Positions 8,800-17,580 of a DNA stretch of 62,004 bases are shown here, piece after piece; positions within the stretch are counted from its first letter, which is position 1, and each line of letters opens with the position of its first letter. The notes below the pieces were generated by a model. It ran no database searches. It saw only the letters and a list, made by a program, of their open reading frames with translations, and had not been told where the DNA came from. Source of the stretch: Streptomyces sp. ISL-94. GTDB lineage: Bacteria; Actinomycetota; Actinomycetes; Streptomycetales; Streptomycetaceae. The stretch lies in NCBI RefSeq assembly GCF_018614075.1, contig NZ_JAGGOZ010000095.1, positions 1-62,004 on the forward strand, in the 5' to 3' direction. The position numbers and the translations under genes were made by a program.

Positions 8800-8902
8800 T
8801 CTGGTAGTCGATCATGATCAGGACGGACTCGCTCAGCCGGGGCGGCTGGTTGTCGAGTCCGCTCACGTCGCGCAGGGTCTTGGACGCGGTGTTCGTGCTC
8901 AT
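8800..8902 (-). CDS. Isochorismatase-family cysteine hydrolase, 5' exon
   Basis: First 34 codons plus one base of the split hydrolase gene, starting with ATG for MSTNTASKTLRDVSG and ending in CAGA at the intron boundary. It contains the conserved VLIMIDYQ strand, whose aspartate is the first member of the Asp-Lys-Cys triad. The intron therefore sits two codons after a catalytic residue. Unspliced translation would continue Ser-Ala-Ser and stop, giving a 37-residue peptide. The start lies 85 bp downstream of the GlxA-type regulator gene, suggesting co-transcription. Confidence 0.85.
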
Positions 8903-8987
8903 CGGATGCCTCTCATCGGGGAAAAGGGCAGGGCGAAGCCGTCCGCCTCCTCCGTGCCAGGGGAAACAGGTGCTGGGCGGCGCGGCG

Positions 8988-9980
8988 TCAGCCGGCCTGC
9001 GTGCGGAAGCGGCGCCGGTAGGCCGCCGGGGTCGTGGCCAGCTGCCGCCGGAACGCCCGGTGCAGGGTCTCCGCCGAGCCGAGTCCGGCGGCGGCCGCGA
9101 TCTGGTCGAGCCGGGCGTCGGTGGTCTCCAGCAGACGCCGGGCCGCCTCGATGCGGGCCGCTTCGACGTAGGCGGCGGGGCTGGTGCCCGTCTCCTGGGT
9201 GAAGACTCGCGCGAAGTGCCGTTCGCTGAGGCACATCCGGGCGGCCAGGGCCGGCGCGGAGAGGTCCTCGTCGAGGTGCTCGGCGATCCACAGCCGCAGC
9301 TCGTCGATGTCCCGGCGTTCGGCGGCGGGGCGGCTGAGCGGTACGGAGAACTGGCTCTGGCCACCCTGCCGCTTGAGGTACACCACCAGCTGCCGGGCCA
9401 CCGCCAGCGCCGTCTGCTCGCCCAGGTCCTCGGCCACCAGGGCCAGGGCGAGGTCCAGGCAGGCGCTGATCCCGGCCCCGGTCCACAGCCGGCCGCGGTC
9501 GGTCCGGACGAAGATGGGATCGGGGTCGACCGTGATCTCCGGGTGGTCGGCGGCGAGCTGGGCGGCGGTCGACCAGTGGGTGGTGGCCGTCTTCCCGTCC
9601 AGCAGCCCGGCCGCGGCCAGGACGTGCGCGCCCACGCACACCGAGGCGACCCGCCGGGCGTGCGGGGCGGTGTCCTTCACCCACGCCACGACCTCGCTGT
9701 CGATACGGGCGACCGGGCCGGCGTCGGTCATGTCGACCGCGCCCGGCACCAGCAGGGTGTCCACCTGCGCGCCGACCTCCTCGAAGGCCACGTCGGCGAG
9801 CAGCCGTACGCCCGCCGATGTGCGGACCGCTCCGGCGGCCGGTCCGGCGAGGCGGACCTGGTAGCCGGCGCGGCCCGCGGTCTCCCGGTTGGCCAGCGCG
9901 AAGACCTCGGCCGGGCCGGTGACGTCGAGGAGATCGACATCGGGGAAGACCGCGATGACGACACGGTGCGAAGGGGGCAT
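8988..9980 (-). CDS. GlxA family AraC-type regulator with DJ-1/PfpI domain
   Basis: 330 residues from MPPSHRVVIAVF. The N-terminal half is a class I glutamine amidotransferase-like DJ-1/PfpI domain (VVIAVFPDVDLLDVTGPAEVF; SVCVGAHVLAAAGLLDGKTATTHW, with the conserved cysteine of the nucleophile elbow). The C-terminal 100 residues are a double AraC HTH (LAARMCLSERHFARVFTQETGTSPAAYV and IAAAAGLGSAETLHRAFRR). Family members respond to small amines or amides and activate nearby catabolic genes. It lies 85 bp upstream of the intron-split hydrolase, its probable target and operon partner. Ligand unknown. Confidence 0.93.
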   Translation of the reverse strand: MPPSHRVVIAVFPDVDLLDVTGPAEVFALANRETAGRAGYQVRLAGPAAGAVRTSAGVRLLADVAFEEVGAQVDTLLVPGAVDMTDAGPVARIDSEVVAWVKDTAPHARRVASVCVGAHVLAAAGLLDGKTATTHWSTAAQLAADHPEITVDPDPIFVRTDRGRLWTGAGISACLDLALALVAEDLGEQTALAVARQLVVYLKRQGGQSQFSVPLSRPAAERRDIDELRLWIAEHLDEDLSAPALAARMCLSERHFARVFTQETGTSPAAYVEAARIEAARRLLETTDARLDQIAAAAGLGSAETLHRAFRRQLATTPAAYRRRFRTQAG

Positions 9981-10416
9981 GCACCGATCCTCACGGCTGC
10001 GGCGCATGGCCGCAATGACGATTCCCTGTCACATCCGGACACGACCGCATGCAGACACGCCTCATGACCGCCCCGATGAGGACGACCATCAGGGACTCCC
10101 CGCCACCCCGGACACCCGAAACGAACCCGATCGCAGCCCCCGCCGGAGCCCGACTGGGCGCCATCGCAGCCCCATCCGGGCAGCTCCCGGGAGCCGTCGG
10201 GCAGCCCTTCGCAAAGGTTTCACGCGTGTCTCCCGGTCGGTGTTCGGCCGATTCGGCGGCCCGCTCCCCCACTGGTCAGCGCCTCCCCAGCGCTGCGGTC
10301 TGCGCTCATCCGTACACGATCAGTGACGAGAAATTGCGGGCGAACGAGCGTTCGCGGCTCGCGTGGGCAAGACTCTCGTCCGCTATCCGAAACACCAACC
10401 CAAAGGAGTGTTCGCA
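9981..10416. other. Divergent intergenic region before the protease inhibitor gene
   Basis: 436 bp with no convincing gene. The GCGAACG-AG-CGTTCGC inverted repeat at 10340-10355, 62 bp before the inhibitor start, is the only clear structure. AdpA is known to control inhibitor genes in some streptomycetes; whether this site relates to it is not evident. Confidence 0.4.
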
Positions 10417-10860
10417 ATGCGGTCCATCGCAAAGGGTCTCGGGCTCGGTTCCGCCGCCATGGCGCTCACCGCGCTCACCGCGCTGGCCTGGCCCGGAACC
10501 GCCGGAGCCGCGCCGTCCGGTACGCAGAGCCTCTACGCGCCCTCCGCGCTGGTGCTCGGTGTGACCGCCGGAGAGGACGCCGCGACCGGCACCGTGGTGC
10601 GCGCGGTGACACTGGTGTGCGCGCCGACGCCGGGCGGTACGCACCCGAACCCGGCCGCCGCCTGCGCCGAATTACGGGCGAGCGCCGCGGAGTTGGACGA
10701 GCTCGCGGCGCCCGGCGCCGGCGCCGCGTGTACCCGGGAGTGGAACCCCGTGACGGTGACGGCCGACGGGGTGTGGCAGGGCCGCCGGCTGAGCTACTCG
10801 TACACCTTCGCCAACCCGTGCGGTCTGCGGCACACCGCGGGCACGCTGTTCAACTTCTGA
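10417..10860 (+). CDS. SSI family subtilisin/trypsin inhibitor, secreted
   Basis: 147-residue precursor. Residues 1-32 are a signal peptide (MALTALTALAWPGTAGAA). The mature part has the SSI core: VRAVTLVCAPTPGGTHP, ACAELR, and DGVWQGRRLSYSYTFANPC. Four cysteines (68, 83, 105, 135) fit the two conserved disulfides. The reactive-site loop reads C-T-R-E-W-N-P, so P1 is Arg107 where classical SSI has Met; Arg or Lys at P1 generally gives trypsin-type specificity. AAAGGAG lies nine bases before the ATG. It is exported and probably controls the cell's own extracellular proteases. A short hairpin follows, shared with the convergent GNAT gene. Confidence 0.95.
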   Translation: MRSIAKGLGLGSAAMALTALTALAWPGTAGAAPSGTQSLYAPSALVLGVTAGEDAATGTVVRAVTLVCAPTPGGTHPNPAAACAELRASAAELDELAAPGAGAACTREWNPVTVTADGVWQGRRLSYSYTFANPCGLRHTAGTLFNF

Positions 10861-10884
10861 GGCCCAGCCCGGCAGCCCGGGCCT
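10860..10884. terminator. Short convergent terminator hairpin
   Basis: AGGCCC and GGGCCT pair around GCCCGG-rich sequence directly at the inhibitor stop codon, between two convergent genes. The stem is only 6 bp with internal pairing, so strength is uncertain. Confidence 0.45.
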
Positions 10885-10897
10885 CGCCCCTTCCCGG

Positions 10898-11746
10898 TCA
10901 GCCGAGTTCGAGGCTCGTGACCCCGTAGATCCCGGCCAGTTCGACCTCGGGGGTCGGGCCCGTGTACATCCGCGCGGCCTCGAACGTCGGGGCCAGGCCG
11001 AGACCGGTGAACAGCTCGACGGCGCCCGGGTTGGCATCCGGCACGTCCACCGAGACCAGCCCGCCGGGCGCGTGCCGCGCGAGCCGCCGCAGCAGGCCGG
11101 ACGCCACGCCGGGACCGGACGCGTACAGCGGGCCGATCCGGGCGGCGCCGCTGCACGGGCGGATGACGCCGAGCCCCTCGATCCGGCCGTCGCGGACGGC
11201 AGCCAGCGCCGTGCGGCCGGGCAGTGTGGTCCAGGCGGACAGGAAGGCGTCGCGCGACTCGGGGAAGAACCGCCGGTCATAGGCGGCGAGCCGGCCGAAC
11301 GGCAGTCCGGCCGCGTCCATCACCTCGAAGTCCTCGGCCGCACCGTCCCCGGCGTGCGGTACGCCCTCGTGGCGGATGTTGTTCCAGGCGGAACGGAACC
11401 CCGACTTACGGTAGTTGTCCTGCTGGGCGACGACTCCGTCCAGTCCGATCAGCCGCCCGCGCAGCCGTTCCATCCCCGCATGCCACACCCGGATGCCGTA
11501 GCCCTGCCCGCGGAAGGCGGGGCGGGCGATGTAGAAGCCGATGAAACCGAAGCCCTGGCCGTAGCGGACGGCGGAGATGCTGGCCACCGGCTCACCGTCG
11601 AGCCGGCCGACGAGGAAGCCCTCCGGGTCGGCGACCGCGAAGGCGAACCGGTCCGAGTGTCCCGGATTCCAGCCCTCCTCATCGGCCCAGCCGCGGATCA
11701 TGTCCATGTCGGCGGCGCTCGCGCCGGTGATCTCGAATCCCGTCAT
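10898..11746 (-). CDS. GNAT family N-acetyltransferase (tandem GNAT)
   Basis: 282 residues from MTGFEITGASAADMDMIRGWADEEGWNPG. The N-terminal GNAT domain is clear (FIGFYIARPAFRGQGYGIRVWHAGMERL is the acetyl-CoA binding R/Q-x-x-G-x-G/A loop). The C-terminal half (GRIEGLGVIRPC...IGPLYASGPGVASGLLRRL) is the Acetyltransf_18-type companion domain seen in Streptomyces proteins of this type. The substrate is unknown. The upstream in-frame extension is rejected because the family begins with this MTGFE-like segment. Single gene. Confidence 0.88.
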   Translation of the reverse strand: MTGFEITGASAADMDMIRGWADEEGWNPGHSDRFAFAVADPEGFLVGRLDGEPVASISAVRYGQGFGFIGFYIARPAFRGQGYGIRVWHAGMERLRGRLIGLDGVVAQQDNYRKSGFRSAWNNIRHEGVPHAGDGAAEDFEVMDAAGLPFGRLAAYDRRFFPESRDAFLSAWTTLPGRTALAAVRDGRIEGLGVIRPCSGAARIGPLYASGPGVASGLLRRLARHAPGGLVSVDVPDANPGAVELFTGLGLAPTFEAARMYTGPTPEVELAGIYGVTSLELG

Positions 11747-11853
11747 GCCCCGTGTTGTACCAGACCGGGAGGGGATGCACAGCAAGGCCTGATCGGTCGT
11801 CAGGAACCCTGCGGGGGATGGCGCGTTCGGCCTCCCGGCGGAGGTGCGGAGCC

Positions 11854-12282
11854 TCAGCCCGCACAGATCACGTCGTCGAGGTAAATGGGCTGGGAGTCGA
11901 GGCGTACGTACGCGGTGAAGGTGTCGGCCTTTCCGGAATCCCAGTGGGTGGTGACGGTGGCCCAGCCGACCCCCGCCGTCTCGGCGACGGTGACCGGGCC
12001 GATGGCGATGTCCTGCGGCTGGCCCTGGGCGCAGAGCAGGACGTCGGCGTCCGCGCGCTCCCGCTGCCTGTCCTTGAGCACCTGCGAGACCCGGTTGTCC
12101 CGGTCGTAGTCGGAAGGGCCGTGGTGACCGTAGAAGCCGGCGAGAAAGGTGCTGATCTGGCCGGCGTCGTGCGGCGGCGGAACCGCGGCCGGGGCGGCAT
12201 GGGCAGCGGCGACGGACAGCGGGGCCGACAGTGCGAGCAGGGTCGGCAGCAGGGCGCCAAGGCGGTACGTCATGAGCTTCAT
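11854..12282 (-). CDS. Secreted protein of unknown function
   Basis: 142 residues with a clear signal peptide (LGALLPTLLALSAPLSVAAAHAAPA). The mature part contains FLAGFYGHHGPSDYDRDNRVSQVLKDRQRE, then beta strands (VGWATVTTHWDSGKADTFTAYVRL) and two cysteines (LLCAQGQ and DDVICAG) that could form a disulfide. The pattern looks like a small alpha+beta NTF2/DUF3828-like exported protein, but I do not assign a family. MTYRL three codons in is an alternative start. Confidence 0.75.
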   Translation of the reverse strand: MKLMTYRLGALLPTLLALSAPLSVAAAHAAPAAVPPPHDAGQISTFLAGFYGHHGPSDYDRDNRVSQVLKDRQRERADADVLLCAQGQPQDIAIGPVTVAETAGVGWATVTTHWDSGKADTFTAYVRLDSQPIYLDDVICAG

Positions 12283-12600
12283 GTCCGTTTTGTACCCGAC
12301 GGCCCGGCCCCTCGGGAGGCCGCCGTCAGGATCTCACTCCTGTGGAGGGCGGGATTCACCGCAGAAACGACTCTCCGCGCCCCTCCCGGACCCAGGCCGC
12401 ACCGGCACCCGCCCGGAAACGTTGTGATCGACGCACGGTGTACGAAACGGACGGGCCGCGCGGGACCGAAGGAGTGAAGCGGTGGCCCCGAGGCCGTCGG
12501 GCCGACGGGAACCCCGGCCGTGCCGCGCCTCCGGGACTGCTGGACGCCGGAGCACTGAATTCGGTCGCGGACCGGTGGCCGGAATGCGTACGGTCGGCCC
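12283..12600. other. Divergent intergenic region with a distant inverted 13-mer
   Basis: 318 bp. GTCCGTTTTGTAC at 12283-12295 recurs inverted, with one mismatch, as GTACGAAACGGAC at 12440-12452, 144 bp apart. The left copy abuts the start of the secreted protein gene. No gene is seen here. Confidence 0.4.
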
Positions 12601-13326
12601 ATGGGAAAGCCGCTCGTCGCAGTGTTCAGCGGGGCCGGGATGTCCACCGACTCCGGGATCCCGGACTACCGGGGGCCGCAGGGCCTGTGGCGTCGGGAAC
12701 CCGACGCCGAGAAGCTCGTGACCTACGAGTACTACATGGCGGACCCGGACATCCGCCGCCGGTCCTGGCTGATGCGGGCCGAGCTCGGCGCCCTCGGGGC
12801 CCGGCCCAACGCCGCGCACCTGGCGGTGGCCGAACTGGAGCGCGGCGGCACCCCCGTGCGGGTCGTCACGCAGAACGTGGACGGGCTGCACCAGCTCGCC
12901 GGGATGCCCGCGCGCAAGGTGTTCGAGCTGCACGGCAGCGCCCGCTCGGTGGTCTGCACCGCCTGCCACGCCCGCTCGGGCATGGACGAGGCGCTGGCCC
13001 GGGTCGCCGCCGGGGAACCGGATCCCGCCTGCCTGGCGTGCGGCGGGATCCTGAAGGCGGCGACCGTGATGTTCGGCCAGCGGCTCGACCCCGTGGTGCT
13101 GGGACAGGCGATGGCCGTGGCCAAGGGGTGCCAGGTGTTCATCGCCGTCGGGTCCACTCTTCAGGTGCAGCCCGCCGCGTCCCTGGCCGGGATGGCCGCG
13201 GAGGCCGGGGCCCGGCTGATCATCGTCAACGCGGAGGAGACCCCGTACGACTCCCTCGCCGACGAGGTCGTCCGCGAGCCCATCGGGACCGCCCTGCCGG
13301 CGCTGCTGGCCCGGATCAGCGGCTAG
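12601..13326 (+). CDS. NAD-dependent protein deacylase, Sir2 family
   Basis: 241 residues, close to the usual bacterial sirtuin length. All signature motifs are visible: GAGMSTDSGIPDYRG (NAD binding), TQNVDGLH, the catalytic histidine in FELHGSA, a zinc ribbon with Cys pairs CTAC and CLAC, and the NAD-contacting GSTLQVQPAA. Removes acetyl or other acyl groups from protein lysines in the cytoplasm using NAD. The start is at MGKPLVAVFSGAG. It is transcribed alone and ends at a convergent terminator. In an actinobacterium likely targets include acyl-CoA synthetases, but nothing in the sequence proves this. Confidence 0.95.
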   Translation: MGKPLVAVFSGAGMSTDSGIPDYRGPQGLWRREPDAEKLVTYEYYMADPDIRRRSWLMRAELGALGARPNAAHLAVAELERGGTPVRVVTQNVDGLHQLAGMPARKVFELHGSARSVVCTACHARSGMDEALARVAAGEPDPACLACGGILKAATVMFGQRLDPVVLGQAMAVAKGCQVFIAVGSTLQVQPAASLAGMAAEAGARLIIVNAEETPYDSLADEVVREPIGTALPALLARISG

Positions 13327-13349
13327 TGCTGTGACCGGTTCGGGGCGGG

Positions 13350-13369
13350 CCGGTCCCCCACGGGACCGG
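13350..13369. terminator. Convergent terminator hairpin
   Basis: CCGGTCCC, four-base loop, GGGACCGG: perfect 8-bp stem between the sirtuin and the leftward VOC gene, ending next to the VOC stop codon. Confidence 0.65.
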
Positions 13370-13370
13370 G

Positions 13371-13853
13371 TCATTCCCCCGCGGCCGCCCGGCGCATCTG
13401 CGCCACGTCGAGCTTCTTCATCTTCATCATGGCGGCGAACGCCCGGGCGGCCCGCTCCGGGTCCGGGTCATTGATCACCTCGAGGGCCCCGGGCGGGATG
13501 ACCTGCCAGGAGACACCGAACTTGTCCTTGACCCAGCCGCAGGCGACCTCCTGGCCGCCCTCCTCGGTCAGCGCGTCCCAGTAGTAGTCCGACTCCGCCA
13601 CCTCGTCACAGTGGATCATGAAGGAGATCGCCTCGGTGAAGTGGAACTCCGGACCGCCGTTCAGCCCGATGAACTTCTGCCCGTTGACCTCGAACTCCAC
13701 GACCATCACCGAGCCGGCCTGGCCGGGGCCCCCGTCCGGGTAGCGGGAGATCCTGCCGATCTTGCCGTCCTTGAAGACGGACACGTAGTAGTCGGCGGCG
13801 GCCTCCGCGTTGCCGTCGAACCACAGGCACGTGGTGAAGCCCCTGCTGCTCAT
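13371..13853 (-). CDS. VOC/PhnB-like (3-demethylubiquinone-9 3-methyltransferase fold) protein
   Basis: 160 residues. TTCLWFDGNAEAAADYYVSVFKDGKIG and the central CDEVAESDYYWDALTEEGGQEVACGWVKDKFGVSWQVIP are diagnostic of the PhnB-like branch of the vicinal-oxygen-chelate superfamily. Members are small cytosolic dimers, often annotated with methyltransferase names that are not functionally supported. No metal-binding triad is certain from reading. The C-terminal helix AAMMKMKKLDVAQMRRA is typical of this family. Single gene; role unknown. Confidence 0.88.
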   Translation of the reverse strand: MSSRGFTTCLWFDGNAEAAADYYVSVFKDGKIGRISRYPDGGPGQAGSVMVVEFEVNGQKFIGLNGGPEFHFTEAISFMIHCDEVAESDYYWDALTEEGGQEVACGWVKDKFGVSWQVIPPGALEVINDPDPERAARAFAAMMKMKKLDVAQMRRAAAGE

Positions 13854-13921
13854 GACTGCCTCCTGGCGCGTAGCGCGTATGCGGGGTATGCGTGGATGTG
13901 TAGTGCGTCCCTCACATACAG

Positions 13922-13964
13922 ACCGGCCCCGGGCCCGAAATTCATCGGTGGGCCCGGGGCCGGT
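13922..13964. terminator. Strong terminator after the GT2/teichoic acid transferase gene
   Basis: A perfect 15-bp stem (13922-13936 with 13950-13964), G+C rich, with a 13-nt AT-richer loop. It lies just beyond the leftward gene's stop codon and is the strongest hairpin in this part of the window. Confidence 0.8.
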
Positions 13965-13995
13965 TCGCGTTCAGCGGGGAATTCGCCCGTACGGG

Positions 13996-16900
13996 CTACT
14001 TCGCGGGGCCCGCACCCAGCTCCAGCATGCGGTCGACGACGCGCTCCGTGGCGTGGCCGTCGTCCAGGTCGCAGAACTCCTCGCGCCAGGCGGCGCGCGC
14101 CTGTGCGTACTGCTCCCCGAGGGCGTCGGCGTTGCGTACGGCCTCGATCAGGCTCGCCGAGTCCGCCAGCAGGGGTCCGGGCGCCTTCTCCGCCAGATCG
14201 AAGTTGAAGCCGCGCAGGGTGTCCCGGTAGCGCTCCAGGTCGTAGGTGAAGAGCAGGACCGGCCGGTCGGTGAGCGCGAAGTCGAAGAGCGCGGAGGAGT
14301 AGTCCGAGATCAGCACGTCGGCGACGAGCAGCAGGTCCGCCGCGTCGGGCCGGCGGGACACGTCGACGACGAAGCCGTCCCGGACGCCGTCGCGGACCTG
14401 CTCGGTCACGTGGTGGTGGCCGCGGATCAGCAGGACGTGGTCCTCGCCCAGCTCGCGGCGGGCCGCGTCCAGGTCGATCTGCAGGTCGAGCTTGTAGCCG
14501 CCGGACCAGCCCTCGCAGTTCTCCCGCCACGTGGGCATGTAGAGGACGACCTTCTTGCCCTCGGGGAGCCCGAGGCGCCGCCGGACCTCGGCGATGCGCT
14601 CCGCGTCGGGCCGCACGAGGGCGTCCGTGCGCGGGCTGCCGGCCTCGATGACCTCGCCGTCGTAGCCCAGGGCGCGCTTGAGCAGCGGCGTGGCGTACGA
14701 GCTCGGGGAGGCCAGCAGGGACCACTGGGCACTGTCGTGCGCCAGCCCCTCCAGGATCTCGGGGCTCGTGTAGTAGTCGTGCACGAAGTCGTGGCCGATC
14801 TGCTTGACCGGCGTGCCGTGCCAGGTCTGTACGACGACCTGGCCGGGGCGCCGCTGGAAGCGGATCGGGACGTTGTCGTTGGTCACGAAGTAACGGGCGC
14901 GGGCGAGCAGGTCCCAGTACTCCACGCTGTCGTACTGCACGGCGCGGGCCGTCGCCGGGACCTCGGTGCGGCCGTCGCGGACGAGCCAGACGTGTTCCAG
15001 CTTCTCGCCGCGGCGCACCAGTTCCTCGTGGATGGCGCGCGGGGAGTCGCCGGCGCCCGTCCCCTTGAAGGTGTCGTAGAGGACCACGTCCTTGACCGGC
15101 AGGGCGCGCTGCGCCGGGTAGGTCTCGAAACGGGCGACGCGCTGGGCGTAGTGGGAGCGGTCGTGCGGGCTGAGCAGCGGGTCGGCGACCAGCACCATGC
15201 GGTCGTACAGGCGGGTCTCGATCCGCATCCGGCGGCCCTGCGTGGTGAAGGGGTGCGGTCCCGAGGCGAGCCGGCCGGTACCCATCTGCACGGGGGCGCC
15301 GCGGTCGACGCCGAGCAGGCCGGCGGTGGTGCCGCCCTGGGAGACCGGGCGCATCGTGGGCCACCAGCGGCCCTCGGGGAGCGTGGTGCGGCCCGCGTAC
15401 GACTCGGGGAGCACGGGATCGAAGGTGGCCTCGAAGCCGTCGCCGTCGCGCGTGACGGGGTAGCTGAACTCCACGCCGTAGGCGTTGTGCAGGACGAGTT
15501 CGTACAGCTCGTCGGTCGGCGCGGCGAACCGGCCCCGCAGGGTCACGGTGCCGTCCTGGGCCTCGACGGCGTCGACGAGCGGCGGCGAGGGCTGCACGGA
15601 GAGGGTGAGGTGGCCGGTGCTGCCGCGCTTGGCGAAGAGGGTGCGGTCCGCGTCCTCGCCGGGCAGGGGCAGGACCAGGCCGTTGAAGCCGCCGCGCTCG
15701 TCGTGGGCGAGGCGGTGCTCGGAGCCGTCGGCGCCGAGCACGGACAGGCTCCAGGGCTCCGGGGTCCACTCGCCGGGCGCGCACGGGGCGTCCGGTACGG
15801 CGGCCAGATCGGCCAGCGGCACGCGGGCGGTGAAGGGGATCCGGCCGCCGGGCGCCGCGTCGCCGGTGTGGAGCGGGACGCTGACGACGGTGCCGGTGCC
15901 GACGTGCACGGCGTTGAGCGTGGCGGCGCCGGCGCCGGCCGCGGCGGAGAGCTCGCCGGTGATCTCGACGGTGTCGTCGCCGGCGGGCCGGACGTCCAGG
16001 GCGCGGGCCCGGACGATCTCGACCTGGATGGTCAGCGCGCCGTTGACGGCCGGGATGATCCGGACATCGGGGGCGACCCAGTGCGCGGGCGGGTTCTGGC
16101 CGGTGTCGTGCTCGCCGCCCTTGAGGCGGGCCCGGTGGAGGCCGCCGGCGCCCGTGACGGCGATCGAGGTGGTCCATATTCCCTCGTGCCACTTGCCGCC
16201 CGACTGGAAGATCGAGGGGTCGACGACGGCGGTGAAGCCGGCCCAGTCGGCGTGCCGCAGGGCGAGGTGCGGGGACTTCACGGTGGCCATGGGGGAGGCG
16301 ACGGTTCGGGTGCTGACGACCGAGCGGCGGCGCTTGCCGCCCTCGCGGAAGATCAGCATCTTGCGGGAACCGAGGCGGCTCTCCGCGCCGAGGTGGCCGG
16401 GCAGTGCGTAGCCGCGCAGGAGCAGCTTGCCGTCGGCCCAGGCCGCCTGCTCCAGGCGGCTGACGACGCGTCGCTCGCGCGGGCCGAGGGCGAGGATCTT
16501 GGCGGGGACGGGCGGGCGGCCCTGGAGGAAGGGGTAGTCCGCCTGCGGGCGGGCGAGGCCCTTGACCGGCACGCTGTACTGGTAGTCGCGCTGGTGGTGC
16601 AGGAGGGCGATGAAGTCCTCCACGCGGCCTTCGCTCGCCAGGTACGCCTTGAGGCGGTCGGCGACGGTCAGGTCGGACCAGGGGCCGGTGCCGATCTCGC
16701 GGACGAGGCCGCCGACCTCCTTGACGAAAGCGGCGCGGAACTCGGGGCCGCCCTCGGGGACGTACTTGTAGATGAGCGGGAGTTCCTCGCTCAGTACGTT
16801 GTAGTCGTAGTCGCGCAGGTAGCGGGCGTACTTGGCGCCCTGCCTGGCCTTGAGGGACTCGCGGACCAGGCGGACGGACGTCACGCGGTCGATGAGGGAG

Positions 16901-17580
16901 ACCGGGTCGGTGGAGCGCTGGGTGATGGAGCGCTCGCCGGTCTCGCGGACGCGCCAGTGGTAGACGCAGTCGCTGATGACGTCGACGCTGGAGGCGAAGT
17001 AGTGCGCGGGGATGCTGACCGGGGCGTCCTCGTAGAGGATGCCCTCCGGGTACTGGAAGCCGTGCTCGTCCCAGAAGGTGCGCCGGTAGACCTTGTTCCA
17101 CGCGGTGCGGTCGGTGACCAGTGCCGGGAACTTCGAAATGTGGGTCTTCAGCTGCGTCTTGGCGAAGGCGGCCCGATGACCCCAGGACTGCTGCATGCCG
17201 ACGGAGCGGAAGCGCTTCACGTTGCCGCCGGCGAAGTCCGAGCCGGTCTCGTCGAGCGCTCCGATGAGCCGCTCGTAGGCGTAGTCCGGCATGGTGTCGT
17301 CACTGTCGACGAAGGCCAGGTATTCGCTGTCCGGATGGGCATGGCGGGCGCCCACGTTGCGGGCCGCACCGAGGCCCGCGTTGTCCTGCATCACGACCCG
17401 GAAGCGCTTGTCCCGCGCGGCGAAGGCCTTCGCGAGAACGGCGCTGGTGTCCGTGGAACCGTCGTCCACGAGGATGACCTCGAAGTCGTCGAAGGTCTGG
17501 GCTGCGATGGATTCCAGGCACTCGTCGAGGTAGAGCTCGACGTTGTAGACGGGGACGACGATGCTCAGGCGCGGGGGCAT
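13996..17580 (-). CDS. Bifunctional GT2 glycosyltransferase / CDP-glycerol glycerophosphotransferase
   Basis: 1194 residues. The N-terminal ~250 residues are a GT-A family 2 transferase (LSIVVPVYNVELYLDECLESI, DDGSTD, then FVDSDDTMPDYAYERL with the DxD-type motif). About residues 830-1190 are a TagF-like polyol phosphate transferase (RYFVTNDNVPIRFQ, TWHGTPVKQIGHDFVHDYY, VLISDYSSALFDFALTDRPVLLFTYDLERYRDTLRGFNFDL). The 500-residue middle has beta-rich segments of unknown role. Such proteins build wall teichoic acid-like glycopolymers on the cytoplasmic face of the membrane; the fusion suggests it adds a sugar and polymerises glycerol phosphate. Starts with MPPRLSIVV and stands alone. Confidence 0.92.
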   Translation of the reverse strand: MPPRLSIVVPVYNVELYLDECLESIAAQTFDDFEVILVDDGSTDTSAVLAKAFAARDKRFRVVMQDNAGLGAARNVGARHAHPDSEYLAFVDSDDTMPDYAYERLIGALDETGSDFAGGNVKRFRSVGMQQSWGHRAAFAKTQLKTHISKFPALVTDRTAWNKVYRRTFWDEHGFQYPEGILYEDAPVSIPAHYFASSVDVISDCVYHWRVRETGERSITQRSTDPVSLIDRVTSVRLVRESLKARQGAKYARYLRDYDYNVLSEELPLIYKYVPEGGPEFRAAFVKEVGGLVREIGTGPWSDLTVADRLKAYLASEGRVEDFIALLHHQRDYQYSVPVKGLARPQADYPFLQGRPPVPAKILALGPRERRVVSRLEQAAWADGKLLLRGYALPGHLGAESRLGSRKMLIFREGGKRRRSVVSTRTVASPMATVKSPHLALRHADWAGFTAVVDPSIFQSGGKWHEGIWTTSIAVTGAGGLHRARLKGGEHDTGQNPPAHWVAPDVRIIPAVNGALTIQVEIVRARALDVRPAGDDTVEITGELSAAAGAGAATLNAVHVGTGTVVSVPLHTGDAAPGGRIPFTARVPLADLAAVPDAPCAPGEWTPEPWSLSVLGADGSEHRLAHDERGGFNGLVLPLPGEDADRTLFAKRGSTGHLTLSVQPSPPLVDAVEAQDGTVTLRGRFAAPTDELYELVLHNAYGVEFSYPVTRDGDGFEATFDPVLPESYAGRTTLPEGRWWPTMRPVSQGGTTAGLLGVDRGAPVQMGTGRLASGPHPFTTQGRRMRIETRLYDRMVLVADPLLSPHDRSHYAQRVARFETYPAQRALPVKDVVLYDTFKGTGAGDSPRAIHEELVRRGEKLEHVWLVRDGRTEVPATARAVQYDSVEYWDLLARARYFVTNDNVPIRFQRRPGQVVVQTWHGTPVKQIGHDFVHDYYTSPEILEGLAHDSAQWSLLASPSSYATPLLKRALGYDGEVIEAGSPRTDALVRPDAERIAEVRRRLGLPEGKKVVLYMPTWRENCEGWSGGYKLDLQIDLDAARRELGEDHVLLIRGHHHVTEQVRDGVRDGFVVDVSRRPDAADLLLVADVLISDYSSALFDFALTDRPVLLFTYDLERYRDTLRGFNFDLAEKAPGPLLADSASLIEAVRNADALGEQYAQARAAWREEFCDLDDGHATERVVDRMLELGAGPAK

